From positions 1,302,001 to 1,366,000 of the forward strand of contig NZ_CP019082.1 in the NCBI RefSeq assembly GCF_001956985.1: a stretch of 64,000 nucleotides of DNA, written 5' to 3'. How positions within the stretch are numbered: position 1 is the first letter of the stretch; every line of letters begins with the position of its first letter. This DNA comes from Paludisphaera borealis (GTDB lineage: Bacteria; Planctomycetota; Planctomycetia; Isosphaerales; Isosphaeraceae). Under the pieces are notes generated by a model. The model had not been told where the DNA came from and did not search any database. It saw nothing but the letters and a program-made list of their open reading frames with translations. A program made the translations under genes and the position numbers. This document shows, piece after piece, positions 34,365-44,040 of this stretch.

Positions 34365-36491
34365 ATGACTTCGATCACCGCGTTGCCGATCACCGATCTC
34401 GCCGTCCAGTCGCACTGCCCCTATTGCGCCTTGCAATGCGGAATGCTGTTCGGCGCGGGCAGTCCCGACTCGCCGGCGTCGGTCATGGGCGACCCGCACT
34501 TTCCGGTCAACAACGGCGACCTCTGCATCAAGGGGTGGACCTCCACGGAGTTGCTCCGCCACCCCAAGCGGCTGACGTCGCCCCTGGTCCGCAGCCGGGG
34601 CGAGCTGCGGACGGCTTCGTGGGATGCGGCCCTCGACGCCGTGGCCGACGCGATCATCGAAACCCGCGACGCCTACGGCCCCGACGCCGTCGGCTTGTTC
34701 GGCTCGGGCGCGCTCAGCAACGAGAAGGCGTACCTCCTGGGCAAGTTCGCTCGCGTGGCGGTGGGGACGGCGAACATCGACTACAACGGCCGCTACTGCA
34801 TGGCGAGTGGCGCGGCGGCCGGCAACCGGGCGTTCGGAATCGACCGAGGTCTGCCGTTTCCGCTGGCCGACATCGTCGACGCGGAAGTGGTCCTCGTCGT
34901 CGGCGGCAATCCCGCCGACACGTTGCCCCCTGTCATGCAGTGGTTCGACCGCCAGAAGAAGGCCGGCGGACGGCTGATCGTCTCCGACCCGAGGCGGACC
35001 GCCACCGCCCGCGCCGCCGACCTGCATCTGCAAGGCACGCCCGGCTCCGACTTGGCGCTGGCGAACGGCCTGCTGTACCTGGCGATCGAGGAGGGGTTGA
35101 TCGACTGCCAATACGTCGCGGATCGGACCAACGGCTTCGACGCCGCCCGGCGTTCGGCGCTCGCGTATCACCCGGCGGTCGTCGAGCGGCGGACGGGGGT
35201 CTCCGAGGCTGATCTTCGCAAGACGGTCCGCTGGCTGGGCTCGGCGAAGTCCGCGATGATCCTCAGCGGCCGGGGCCCCGAGCAGCAGAGCAAGGGAGTC
35301 GACACGTCGCAGGCCTACATCAACCTGGCGCTCGCCCTGGGCCTTCCCGGCCGCCCCAACAGCGGCTGGGGGACGCTCACCGGCCAGGGGAACGGCCAGG
35401 GGGGGCGCGAGCACGGCCAGAAGGCCGATCAACTCCCCGGCTATCGGCTGATCGAGGTCGATGCCCACCGCGAGGCCGTCGCCCGCGTCTGGGAAGTCGA
35501 CCCGGCGTCGCTGCCTCGCAAGGGGCTGAGCGCCTTCGAGATGCTCGACTCCGCCGGCTCGGTCGGCGGGGTGCGGACGCTTTTGGTGATGGGCTCGAAC
35601 GTCGCGGTCGCCTCGCCCGACGCCGGCCGGATCGACCAGCGGCTGCGGTCGCTCGATCACCTGACCGTCTGCGACGCCTTCCTCAACGAGACGGGCTCGC
35701 TGGCCAACGTCGTCTTGCCGGTCCTGCAATGGGCCGAGGAAGAAGGGACGATGACCAACCTCGAAGGCCGGGTCATCCACCGCCGCCGGGTGGCTCGACC
35801 GCCGGGGGGCGTTCGCGGCGATCTGGAAATCCTCCGGGCGCTCGCCGACCGCCTCGGCTGCGGGCCGAAGTTCGCCTTCGACGACGCCCGGAGCGTCTTC
35901 GACGAGCTGCGGCGGGCCACGGCGGGGGCGCCGGCCGACTACAGCGGCATCACCTACGAGCGGATCGACCGCGAGCGGGGAGTCTTCTGGCCGTGCCCCG
36001 GCGAGGGGCATCCCGGAACCCCTCGGCTGTTCGCCGACCGGTTCGCCCACCCCGACGGCCGGGCGCGGTTCTTGCCCGTCGCGGACCGGCCCGCCGGCGA
36101 GGAACCTGACGACGATTACCCGTTCTTCTTCACGACCGGGCGCTACAAAGAGCACTACAACTCGGGGGCGCAGACGCGCATGGTCGGCCCACTCGTTCGC
36201 GCCCGGCCCCGACCGATCGTCCTGATTCACCCGACGGCCGCTCAGCGGCATCGGATCGTCAATGGTTCGCGGGTGACGCTCGAAAGCCGGCGCGGTCGGA
36301 TCGAGTTCCAGGTCGAGGTGACGGCCGACGTCCGGCCCGACACTCTGTTCTGCCCCTTCCACTGGGGAGGCGAGCACGCGGCCAACCGATTGACCAATCC
36401 GGCGCTCGATCCAATCAGCCGGATGCCCGAATTCAAGCTGGCCGCGGTGCGGATCGCGGCCGTCGAAGCCGGCGAAGGAGACCCCTCATGA
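34365..36491 (+). CDS. nasA: Assimilatory nitrate reductase, molybdopterin catalytic subunit
   Basis: This encodes 708 residues, the length of NasA/NarB-type cytosolic enzymes that reduce nitrate to nitrite. The N-terminal [4Fe-4S] ligands are C18, C21, C25 and C54 (SHCPYCALQCGM, DLCIKGW). Mo-bis-MGD binding regions follow: GSGALSNEKAYLLGKFARV, YCMASGAAAGNRAFG, VLVVGGNPADTLP and the closing FHWGGEHAANRLTNP. There is no Tat signal, so it acts inside the cell. It lies between the flavin reductase and the FAD/[2Fe-2S] protein, either of which could be its electron donor. The stop overlaps the next start (ATGA). Confidence 0.93.
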   Translation: MTSITALPITDLAVQSHCPYCALQCGMLFGAGSPDSPASVMGDPHFPVNNGDLCIKGWTSTELLRHPKRLTSPLVRSRGELRTASWDAALDAVADAIIETRDAYGPDAVGLFGSGALSNEKAYLLGKFARVAVGTANIDYNGRYCMASGAAAGNRAFGIDRGLPFPLADIVDAEVVLVVGGNPADTLPPVMQWFDRQKKAGGRLIVSDPRRTATARAADLHLQGTPGSDLALANGLLYLAIEEGLIDCQYVADRTNGFDAARRSALAYHPAVVERRTGVSEADLRKTVRWLGSAKSAMILSGRGPEQQSKGVDTSQAYINLALALGLPGRPNSGWGTLTGQGNGQGGREHGQKADQLPGYRLIEVDAHREAVARVWEVDPASLPRKGLSAFEMLDSAGSVGGVRTLLVMGSNVAVASPDAGRIDQRLRSLDHLTVCDAFLNETGSLANVVLPVLQWAEEEGTMTNLEGRVIHRRRVARPPGGVRGDLEILRALADRLGCGPKFAFDDARSVFDELRRATAGAPADYSGITYERIDRERGVFWPCPGEGHPGTPRLFADRFAHPDGRARFLPVADRPAGEEPDDDYPFFFTTGRYKEHYNSGAQTRMVGPLVRARPRPIVLIHPTAAQRHRIVNGSRVTLESRRGRIEFQVEVTADVRPDTLFCPFHWGGEHAANRLTNPALDPISRMPEFKLAAVRIAAVEAGEGDPS

Positions 36492-37918
36492 TCAAGACGC
36501 GACTCGCCGTCATTGGCAACGGGCTGGCGACCGGACGACTCCTCGACGAGCTGATGCGCCGGGGTGCCGTGAGCCGATTCGAGATCCAGGTCTTCGGCGA
36601 GGAGCCGCACGGGCTCTACAACCGGATCCTGATCGGTCGCATCCTCGGCGGCGGCACGCAGGACGAGATCACGCTCAAACCGACTTCGTGGTACGCCGAG
36701 AACGACATCACGTTCCACCCCGGCGTGCTGGTCGACCGCGTCGACCCGGCCCGGCGCGTCGTCGAGACGGCGGACGGCGAGGTCCATCCGTACGACGTCG
36801 CGGTCTTCGCCACCGGGAGCCGCGCCTTCATCCCCCCGATGGACGGACTGCGTGGCGCTGACGGAAAGCCGAAGCCCGGCATCTTCGCGTATCGGACGAT
36901 CGACGACGGCCGCAGAATCCGCGATCACGCCCAGGCCGGCAGTCGCGCGATCGTGCTCGGCGGCGGGCTCCTCGGGCTCGAAGCCGCCAAGTCGCTGGTC
37001 GACCTCGGCGTTCACGTCACCGTCGTGCAGCCGTCCGAGACCCTGATGGAGCAGCAGGTCGACGCCCTCGGCGGGCAATTCCTTCGTCGCGCGATCGAGC
37101 GGCTGGGGATCGAGATCGCCTCGGGCGTCGGAGCGGCGGGCGTCGTCGGGGAGGAGCGAATTGAGGCGATCAAGCTGAGCGACGGTCGGTCTCTGCCCGC
37201 CGATCTCCTCGTTCTGGCCTGCGGCATCCGGCCCCGGGTCGACGCGGCGGCGGCCTCGGGCCTGAAGATCAATCGGGGGATTCTCGTCGACGACCGCCTG
37301 GGCACGTCGGAACCAGGAGTCTACGCCGTCGGGGAGTGCGCCGAGCACGACGGGCAGGTCTACGGGATCGTCGAGCCGATCTACGAGCAATGCGCCGTCC
37401 TGGCCGACGTGCTGGCCGGCACCGATCCCAAGATCCGCTACCGGGGATCGAAGTCGTACACCCGGCTGAAAGTCGCCGGCGTGGGCGTCGCCAGCATGGG
37501 GTTGATCCGTCCCGCGACCGACGCCGACGAGGTGATCCAGATCATTGAGGAGCGGACCGGCACGTACCGCAAGCTGATCGTCCGCGACGACCGGCTCGTG
37601 GGCGCGGTGCTGGTCGGCGAGACCAGTTGCTCGCCCGACCTGGCGCGATGGCTCGATCGCGGCGACCCACTGCCGGTCAATCGGGTCGACGTGCTTTGCT
37701 CCGGCGGCGCGTTCGCGGCGTCGGCCGATCCGGAGATCTGCAACTGCCACCACGTCCGCGAATCAACGCTCGTCGCCGCGATCCAAGACGGTCGCACGAA
37801 TTTGAACCAGATCGGCCAGGCGACCCGCGCCGGGACCGGCTGCGGCTCGTGCCGTGGCCAGATCGCCCACCTGCTGACAGTCCACGCCAAGCCCGCCGCC
37901 GTACTCAGCGAGGCGTAG
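36488..37918 (+). CDS. NAD(P)H-dependent FAD oxidoreductase with BFD-like [2Fe-2S] tail (NasB/NirB type)
   Basis: This encodes 476 residues. A pyridine-nucleotide disulfide oxidoreductase fold starts with VIGNGLATGRLLDEL (FAD) and has a second nucleotide loop at VLGGGLLGLEAA; GVYAVGECAEH closes the FAD site. The last 60 residues are a BFD-like [2Fe-2S] domain: C418 and C420 (ICNCHH), C452 and C455 (GCGSCRG). This is the N-terminal half of NirB or the electron-donor NasB/NasC, here cut free of the siroheme part. It probably feeds NasA. Coupled by 4-base overlap to nasA. Confidence 0.88.
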   Translation: MIKTRLAVIGNGLATGRLLDELMRRGAVSRFEIQVFGEEPHGLYNRILIGRILGGGTQDEITLKPTSWYAENDITFHPGVLVDRVDPARRVVETADGEVHPYDVAVFATGSRAFIPPMDGLRGADGKPKPGIFAYRTIDDGRRIRDHAQAGSRAIVLGGGLLGLEAAKSLVDLGVHVTVVQPSETLMEQQVDALGGQFLRRAIERLGIEIASGVGAAGVVGEERIEAIKLSDGRSLPADLLVLACGIRPRVDAAAASGLKINRGILVDDRLGTSEPGVYAVGECAEHDGQVYGIVEPIYEQCAVLADVLAGTDPKIRYRGSKSYTRLKVAGVGVASMGLIRPATDADEVIQIIEERTGTYRKLIVRDDRLVGAVLVGETSCSPDLARWLDRGDPLPVNRVDVLCSGGAFAASADPEICNCHHVRESTLVAAIQDGRTNLNQIGQATRAGTGCGSCRGQIAHLLTVHAKPAAVLSEA

Positions 37919-37929
37919 CCGAGGATCGG

Positions 37930-37996
37930 TTGTAGCCGGGGTCTGTGACCCCGGGACGCTCGCCCGTCGGACCGGCCTCACAGAGGCCGGCTACAA
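37930..37996. repeat. Cruciform palindromic element (REP-like)
   Basis: Outer arms TTGTAGCCGG (37930-37939) and CCGGCTACAA (37987-37996) enclose two more perfect hairpins: GGGGTC/GACCCC (37938-37952) and CCGGCCTC/GAGGCCGG (37972-37990). It lies between two nitrate genes and could end or weaken read-through into the transporter gene, or protect mRNA ends. Confidence 0.65.
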
Positions 37997-38031
37997 AGCA
38001 TTGAACGTCTCGCCAAGCCAACGAGGTGGAA

Positions 38032-39390
38032 ATGATCGACTCCCCATCCCCGCGTCCCGATTCGGATCTCGCCGGACCTCGCATGCGGGTCCTCTGGGCG
38101 TCGACCTGGGCCTTCACCTCGCTGTTCGCCGTCTGGCTGATGCTGGGGGTGCTCGGCCTGGAGATCAAGAAGGACGCCGCCCTGATGCTGGGGCCCGTCG
38201 CCGCGACGATGACGGCCGACCAGATCAAACCCGCCGTCGAGGCCCGATTCGAATGGCTGCTGGCCGTCGCGATATTGGCCGGCTCGCTGCCGCGACTCGC
38301 CTTCGGCATCTGGGCCGACAAGTACGGCGGCCGGCTCGTGATGATCGCCCTTCTGGCCTTCTGCGCGGTTCCGACGTACCTGCTCGGGCGCGCCCACAGC
38401 TACGGCGAGTTGATGGCCTGCGCCGCGTTGTTCGGCCTGGCCGGCAATGCGTTCACGGTCGGGATCTCGTGGAACTCGGCGTGGTTCCCCGCCGGTCGCC
38501 AGGGATTGGCCCTGGGGGTCTTCGGCGCGGGAAACGTGGGCGCCGCCGGTACGAAGATGCTGGTGATCCTGGTCCCCGCGATCCTGACCCTGGTCCCGAT
38601 CGGCGGCTTCTTGGGGGGCCTGATCCCGGGCGGATGGCGGCTGGTGCCGACGATCTATTCGGTCGTCTTGCTGGCGACGGCCGTGCTCGTCGCGCTGGTC
38701 TGTCCCCGACCCGACCATCGGCCGGGACGCGGCCGCACGCTCGCCGAGTTGCTCGCCCCGTTGCGGTTCACGCAGGTCTGGCGGTTCAGCCTGTATTACG
38801 TGGTGGTCTTCGGCGCGTACGTCGCCCTCTCGGCCTGGCTGCCCAACTATTATAAGACCAAGTACGGCGTCGACCTCCGCACGGCCGCGCTGTTGACGGC
38901 TCTCTACATCTTCCCGGCGAGCCTGCTGCGACCGGTCGGCGGCTACCTCTCGGATCGGTTCGGACCCCGGACGGTCACCTACGCCGTCTTCATGGTGATG
39001 ATCGCCGCCCTGATTCCGCTCTGCCTTCCCGCTTCGATCCTTGACCTGAACGCGGTCTGGTTCACGGTCTTGATGGTCGTGGTGGGGGCCGGGATGGGGA
39101 TCGGCAAGGCGTCGGTCTTCAAATACATTCCCAACTACTACCCCGACGACGTCGGCGCCGTGGGCGGCCTCGTCGGCGCGATCGGCGCTCTCGGCGGATT
39201 CGTCCTACCCCCGCTTTTCGGTGAAATCGGCCGTCGCACCGGCACCCCGCAATCGGCGTTCATCGCCCTCCTGGCCGTGACCGCGTTCAGCCTCGCCTGG
39301 CTGCACCTCGCCGTGCTCAAGCTCCGGGCCGACGAACGACTCCCCGCCGACCTGGCCATCGCCGCTTCGCCTTCGTCAAGCCTGGCTTGA
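38032..39390 (+). CDS. narK: NarK/NasA-type nitrate/nitrite MFS transporter
   Basis: This encodes 452 residues, with twelve membrane helices of the major facilitator fold. The nitrate-porter signatures are seen as GLAGNAFTVGISWNSAWFP and GAGMGIGKASVFKYIPNYYP; an Arg in helix 2 region (LPRLAFG) is the expected nitrate ligand. It imports nitrate, or exchanges it for nitrite, for the reductases upstream. Two starts are possible: GTG at 38026 or ATG at 38032; I prefer ATG, with GAGGTGG before it. The REP-like element at 37930 may set a separate expression level. Confidence 0.9.
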   Translation: MIDSPSPRPDSDLAGPRMRVLWASTWAFTSLFAVWLMLGVLGLEIKKDAALMLGPVAATMTADQIKPAVEARFEWLLAVAILAGSLPRLAFGIWADKYGGRLVMIALLAFCAVPTYLLGRAHSYGELMACAALFGLAGNAFTVGISWNSAWFPAGRQGLALGVFGAGNVGAAGTKMLVILVPAILTLVPIGGFLGGLIPGGWRLVPTIYSVVLLATAVLVALVCPRPDHRPGRGRTLAELLAPLRFTQVWRFSLYYVVVFGAYVALSAWLPNYYKTKYGVDLRTAALLTALYIFPASLLRPVGGYLSDRFGPRTVTYAVFMVMIAALIPLCLPASILDLNAVWFTVLMVVVGAGMGIGKASVFKYIPNYYPDDVGAVGGLVGAIGALGGFVLPPLFGEIGRRTGTPQSAFIALLAVTAFSLAWLHLAVLKLRADERLPADLAIAASPSSSLA

Positions 39391-39406
39391 GAATCCTCCA
39401 GGAGAA

Positions 39407-39433
39407 CGCGCGGACGAGAAGGATGTCCGCGCG
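39407..39433. terminator. Hairpin between convergent genes
   Basis: CGCGCGGAC (39407-39415) pairs with GTCCGCGCG (39425-39433), loop GAGAAGGAT; TTT lies two bases beyond. It separates the nitrate transporter gene and the convergent dehydrogenase gene and probably ends both transcripts. Confidence 0.6.
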
Positions 39434-39489
39434 GTTTCCTGACGGGTTGCATGACGGCCTCGGTCCCATATAGGTCCTCGCGGCGGTCG

Positions 39490-40413
39490 TCAGGCGTTTT
39501 TGCGGTTCTTCCAGTCGATGTTCGAGAGGCTCGCCAGGGCGAGCAGGAGGGCGTGGGTTCCCTTGCGGTCGTAGCCCTGGGCGGCGACGGCCCGGTAGAG
39601 CTGTTCGGCGAGGGCCAGTCCGGGCAGCGCCAGGTTCATCCGTCGCGACTCGGCCAGGGCGATGCCCATATCCTTGAGGAAGTGCTCGACGAAGAAGCCG
39701 GGCTCGAAGTTGTCGGCGATCATCCGGGGGCCGAGGTTGCTGAGGCTCCACGAACCCGCCGCGCCGCTGGCGACGCTCTGCATCACGGTTTCCAGGTCCA
39801 GGCCCGCCTTGTAGCCGTAGAGCAGGGCTTCGCAGACGCCGATCATGTTGGCGGCGATCAGCACCTGGTTGACCATCTTCGTATGCTGGCCCGCTCCGGG
39901 CCCCCCCTGGCGGACGATCGTCTTGCCCATCGCATCGAACAGAGGCCTGAGCGCGTCGACGACCTCCGGCTCGCCGCCGATCATGATCGAGAGCCGGGCC
40001 TCCTTGGCCCCGACGTCGCCGCCGGAGACGGGGGCGTCGACGGAGTGGACCCCCTTGGCCTTGGCGCGCTCGGCGATCTCGACCGCCAGCGCCGGCTCGC
40101 TGGTCGTCATGTCGACGAGGACCGCGCCGGCTTTCACGCCCGCCAGGGTCCCCTGCTCGCCCAGGACGACTTCGCGGACGTCGCGCGGGTAGCCGACGAT
40201 TGTGAAGACGACGTCCGACGCCTCGGCGACCTCGCGGGGGGACGACGCGACCTTGGCCCCCTTGGCGGCCACGGCGTCGGTCTTTGAACGCGTGCGGTTG
40301 TAGACGGTCGCTTGATAGCCGGCGGCGATCAGGTGGCCGCACATCGACGAGCCCATGACCCCGGTTCCGATCCAGCCGATACGCGTCTTCCCGGGCTCGA
40401 TTTGCAGTGCCAT
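39490..40413 (-). CDS. Beta-hydroxyacid dehydrogenase (3-hydroxyisobutyrate / tartronate semialdehyde reductase type)
   Basis: This encodes 307 residues. NAD(P) binding is at [17 protein letters not shown]; the substrate loop is [19 protein letters not shown]; the catalytic Lys is in [15 protein letters not shown]; and [18 protein letters not shown] binds the substrate carboxylate. Family members act on 3-hydroxyisobutyrate, 2-hydroxy-3-oxopropionate (GarR) or beta-hydroxybutyrate and cannot be told apart by eye. The neighbouring glyA would fit a glyoxylate/serine link, hence a GarR-like role is tempting but unproven. The start at 40413 places the Rossmann loop at the normal distance. Confidence 0.9.
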   Translation of the reverse strand: MALQIEPGKTRIGWIGTGVMGSSMCGHLIAAGYQATVYNRTRSKTDAVAAKGAKVASSPREVAEASDVVFTIVGYPRDVREVVLGEQGTLAGVKAGAVLVDMTTSEPALAVEIAERAKAKGVHSVDAPVSGGDVGAKEARLSIMIGGEPEVVDALRPLFDAMGKTIVRQGGPGAGQHTKMVNQVLIAANMIGVCEALLYGYKAGLDLETVMQSVASGAAGSWSLSNLGPRMIADNFEPGFFVEHFLKDMGIALAESRRMNLALPGLALAEQLYRAVAAQGYDRKGTHALLLALASLSNIDWKNRKNA

Positions 40414-40610
40414 CACATGACCTTTCGTGGTGCGAGGCGGCGGGGGTGGAGGGGACTCGCGGGCTCGGGACCCGGCTGCGTGCTCTTGAGCGGATCGAGT
40501 CCAAACCCTTACAATCCTGGCTCTGAAATCACGATTATAGCCGCCCCGGACCCCCGCGACAGTCCGAGGCCGCTGGACTCCGACGCCACGGCACAAGCTC
40601 AGGGCACGAC

Positions 40611-42149
40611 ATGCAACCCTCTTTGATCCGGAACTATCTGGCGAGCAAGTCGACCACCGACGTCGACTCGGCCTTCCTCGCTTACCTGGCGAACCTTGAG
40701 ACCGTGGCCCGGGTTTCACCCGAAGTCGCCAGGGCGATCGTCCAGGAACTTGCCGACCAACGCAGCAACATCAAGCTGATCGCCAGCGAGAACTACTCGT
40801 CGCTGGCCGCGCAGTGCGCGATGGGCAACCTGCTGACCGACAAATACGCCGAGGGCATCCCTCACCGCCGCTTCTACGCCGGCTGCGACAACGTCGACAC
40901 GATCGAAGACCTGGCCAACTCCCGGGCTCGCGAGTTGTTCGGTGCCGAGCATGCCTACGCCCAGGCCCATAGCGGCGCCGACGCCAACCTCGTCGCTTTC
41001 TGGGCAATCCTTCGCGCCAAGGTCGAAGTTCCGATGATGGTCAAGCTCAAGGGCGTCGAAGGCCCCGACGCTCTGGCCCCGGCCGACTGGACCTCGATGC
41101 CGATCGAGAAGTGGAACGAGGTCCGCCACGCCCTGGGCAACCAGCGGCTGCTCGGCATGGATCTGTCGTCGGGCGGCCACCTGACGCACGGCTACCGGCT
41201 CAACGCGTCAGGCAAGATGTTCGAGGCGCACGGCTACACGGTCGACCGCGAGACCTTCCTGCTCGACTACGACGCCATCGAGCGCCAGGCCGTCGAGGTC
41301 AAGCCGCTGATCCTCCTGGCCGGCTTCAGCGCCTATCCCCGGAACATCAACTACCGCCGGATGCGCGAGATCGCCGACAAGGTGGGCGCGGTTTTGATGG
41401 TCGACATGGCCCACTTCGCCGGGCTGGTCGCCGGCAAGGTGCTCAAGGGCGAAGAGAATCCGCTCGGCTACGCCGACGTGGTGACCACGACGACTCACAA
41501 GACGTTGCGAGGCCCACGCGGGGGGCTGGTCCTCTGCAAGAAGGAGTTCGCCGAGCACGTCGACCGAGGCTGCCCGATGGTCCTGGGCGGCCCCCTGCCC
41601 CACGTGATGGCCGCCAAGGCGGTCGCCTTCACCGAGGCGCTTCGGCCGGAGTTTTCGACCTACGCCCACAAGATCGTCGAGAACTCCCGGGCGCTCGCCG
41701 AGGCGTTCGTGAAGGTCGGCCTCAAGGTGATCTCCGGCGGCACCGACAACCACCTGGTGCTGGTCGACGTGGCCTCAGCCCTCGGAATCACCGGCCGGCA
41801 GGCCGAGGACGCCGTCCGGCGGTGTGGGATCACGCTCAACCGCAACCCGATCCCCTTCGACCCCAACGGCGCGTGGTACACGAGCGGCCTGCGGTTCGGC
41901 ACCCCGGCTGTGACGACTCTCGGCATGGGCGCCGCCGAGATGACCGAGATCGCCGAGGTCGTCCATGAGGTGTTGACCCACATCACTCCGGGCGTGTCGA
42001 AGTCGGGCGGCAAGGACAAGACCAAGTACACGCTCGATCCGGCCGTTGAAAAGAAGGCCCACGACCGCGTCGAGAAGCTCCTGGGCTTGTTTCCGGTCTA
42101 TCCCGAGCTGGACCTGCCGTTCCTGCACTCGCAGTTCGTCGTGGGCTGA
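40611..42149 (+). CDS. glyA: Serine hydroxymethyltransferase, long form
   Basis: This encodes 512 residues against about 417 in E. coli. It converts serine and tetrahydrofolate to glycine and methylene-tetrahydrofolate with PLP. Conserved parts are [37 protein letters not shown] and [14 protein letters not shown] with the PLP Lys. Additional length comes from about 40 N-terminal residues and an insert of some 55 residues around [20 protein letters not shown], as in the longer GlyA variants of some other phyla. It stands alone, divergent from the dehydrogenase gene. Confidence 0.95.
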   Translation: MQPSLIRNYLASKSTTDVDSAFLAYLANLETVARVSPEVARAIVQELADQRSNIKLIASENYSSLAAQCAMGNLLTDKYAEGIPHRRFYAGCDNVDTIEDLANSRARELFGAEHAYAQAHSGADANLVAFWAILRAKVEVPMMVKLKGVEGPDALAPADWTSMPIEKWNEVRHALGNQRLLGMDLSSGGHLTHGYRLNASGKMFEAHGYTVDRETFLLDYDAIERQAVEVKPLILLAGFSAYPRNINYRRMREIADKVGAVLMVDMAHFAGLVAGKVLKGEENPLGYADVVTTTTHKTLRGPRGGLVLCKKEFAEHVDRGCPMVLGGPLPHVMAAKAVAFTEALRPEFSTYAHKIVENSRALAEAFVKVGLKVISGGTDNHLVLVDVASALGITGRQAEDAVRRCGITLNRNPIPFDPNGAWYTSGLRFGTPAVTTLGMGAAEMTEIAEVVHEVLTHITPGVSKSGGKDKTKYTLDPAVEKKAHDRVEKLLGLFPVYPELDLPFLHSQFVVG

Positions 42150-42178
42150 ACGTGTCGAACCGCGGAGGTCGGCCGACG

Positions 42179-42553
42179 ATGTCGAGCGAAAGTCAACCCA
42201 TCGAAAACCCCAGCGAGCTGGCCGCGCGAGCGATCCGCGACCAGCTCGCCGCCGGCGCGCCGGTGGCGTTGCTGGACGTCCGCGAGCCGGCCGAGCGGGC
42301 GTTCGCGTCCATCCCCGTCCCCGAGGGCGTCGTCGATCTGTTCGTGCCGATGCGCGAAGTCTCCACCCGGCTCGACGAGATCCGCGAGGCGCTCGCGCAC
42401 GGCCCCCTGGTGGTCTACTGCCATCACGGCGTCCGCTCCATGGCCGTCGCCCGCTGGCTCGCCGCGCAGGGGCTTGGGCCGATCGTGAACCTCGGGGGAG
42501 GCATCGACGCCTGGTCGATCGAGGTCGATCCGGGCGTGCCCCGGTATTTCTGA
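42179..42553 (+). CDS. Rhodanese-like domain protein
   Basis: This encodes 124 residues, one rhodanese domain: ALLDVREPAERAFA, the active-site loop with Cys in VYCHHGVRSM and the closing VNLGGGIDAWS. It carries sulfur as persulfide or acts on thiosulfate-like donors. I start at ATG 42179, ten bases after GGAGG; GTG at 42152 is an alternative. It follows glyA by 29 bases, so may be cotranscribed. Confidence 0.85.
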   Translation: MSSESQPIENPSELAARAIRDQLAAGAPVALLDVREPAERAFASIPVPEGVVDLFVPMREVSTRLDEIREALAHGPLVVYCHHGVRSMAVARWLAAQGLGPIVNLGGGIDAWSIEVDPGVPRYF

Positions 42554-42683
42554 CCGACACGCGTTCATGGGCTCCTGGCCGCCTGGTTCTTGAGATTCGC
42601 CCGCGTGTCTGTTACCAAGCAGGTTGAACGATCGTTGAATTTTCGGATCGCCAGGGCGAACCGCCTTATCGGGAGGAGAACGG

Positions 42684-44000
42684 ATGACGGGGCAATGGAC
42701 GAGGCGAGAGTTGCTGGCTGCTTCGGCCGCGGGGGCGGCATCTGCCGCGGTGGGACCTCGGGCGTGGGCGAGAGGTGACGATTCCGCGCCGGCCAAGCCG
42801 AGCGGCTCTCCGAACGAGTCGATCACGCTGGGCTTCATCGGCGTCGGCGGGATGGGGACCGGCCTGCTGAACATCTTCAAGGCGATGCCCGACGTCCGGG
42901 TCGCCGCGGTTTGCGACGTCTACGAGCCGCACGTCCTTCGCGCCAAGTCGGAAGCGGCGGGGAAGCCGGACACGTACGGCGACTTCCGCAAGGTCCTGGA
43001 CCGCAAGGACATCGACGCGGTCGTGATCGCCACGCCCGACCACTGGCACGCGATCCCGACGATCCTGGCCTGTCAGGCCGGCAAGGACGTCTATTGCGAG
43101 AAGCCGCTGACGCATCGCGTGGCCGAGGGACGCGCGGTCGTGACGGCCGCCGAGAAGGCCAAGCGCGTCACCCAGATGGGAAACCTGATCCACGCGGGTG
43201 AAAACTACCACCGGGTGGTCGAGATCGTCCGCTCCGGCGTGCTCGGCAAGATCACCAAGACGCGCGTCTGGATGGCCGCCGACCGCTCCGGCCTGGGCCG
43301 GCCGGCCGACGCGTCGGTCCCCGCGGGCCTCGATTACAACTTCTGGCTCGGCCCCGCCCCCGAGCGTCCCTTCAATCCCCAACGATTCACGTTCAACTGG
43401 CGGTGGTACTGGGACTACGGCGGCGGCGTCCTGACCGACTTCTGCTGCCACATCGTCGACCTCGTCCACTGGGCGATGGAAGTCGACGCCCCGAAGACCA
43501 TCTCGGCGACGGGCGGCCATTACGCCCTCGACGACAACAACGAGACGCCCGACACGCTCGAAGTCGTCTACGAATACGAGAAGGGGGACGACAAGTTCCT
43601 GATGGTCTGGAGCCAGACCGACGCCAACGCCCACGGCCTTGAAGGCCTGGGCCAGGGCATCATGTTTCAGGGGACCGAGGCGACCCTGATCGCGACCTAC
43701 AACAGCTACAAGATCATCCCGGCCAAGGGCAAGTCGATCGTAGAGCCGCCCAAGACCCTGGCTCGCTCGGTCGGTCATCATCGCGAGTGGCTGAACGCGA
43801 TCAAGTCGCGCGGGACGTGCTCGTGCAACTTCGAGTACGGCCATCGCCTCAGCAGCGTCGGCGAACTCGGCAACATCTCGCTTTTGACCGGCGAGAAGCT
43901 GGCGTGGGACGCCAAGGCCGAGAGGATCACCAACCACGCCGACGCCAACCAGTACTTGACCAAGGAATACCGCAAGCCCTGGATCTTGCCCGCCGTTTGA
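42684..44000 (+). CDS. Gfo/Idh/MocA family oxidoreductase, Tat-exported
   Basis: This encodes 438 residues. A Tat signal (TRRELLAASAAGAASAA) precedes a Rossmann fold with LGFIGVGGMGTGLLN, then TPDHWHAIPTI, and the catalytic-lysine motif CEKPLTHRV. The C-terminal domain has GPAPERPFNPQRF, almost the same as in the related protein at 13878 (GPAPERPFNPNRF), so the two belong to one subfamily. It probably acts in the periplasm on a sugar derivative. The FG-GAP protein gene begins 40 bases on. Confidence 0.9.
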   Translation: MTGQWTRRELLAASAAGAASAAVGPRAWARGDDSAPAKPSGSPNESITLGFIGVGGMGTGLLNIFKAMPDVRVAAVCDVYEPHVLRAKSEAAGKPDTYGDFRKVLDRKDIDAVVIATPDHWHAIPTILACQAGKDVYCEKPLTHRVAEGRAVVTAAEKAKRVTQMGNLIHAGENYHRVVEIVRSGVLGKITKTRVWMAADRSGLGRPADASVPAGLDYNFWLGPAPERPFNPQRFTFNWRWYWDYGGGVLTDFCCHIVDLVHWAMEVDAPKTISATGGHYALDDNNETPDTLEVVYEYEKGDDKFLMVWSQTDANAHGLEGLGQGIMFQGTEATLIATYNSYKIIPAKGKSIVEPPKTLARSVGHHREWLNAIKSRGTCSCNFEYGHRLSSVGELGNISLLTGEKLAWDAKAERITNHADANQYLTKEYRKPWILPAV

Positions 44001-44040
44001 TCGTCAGGATTCCCGCCTCTTCCTCCCATGGAGAAATTGC

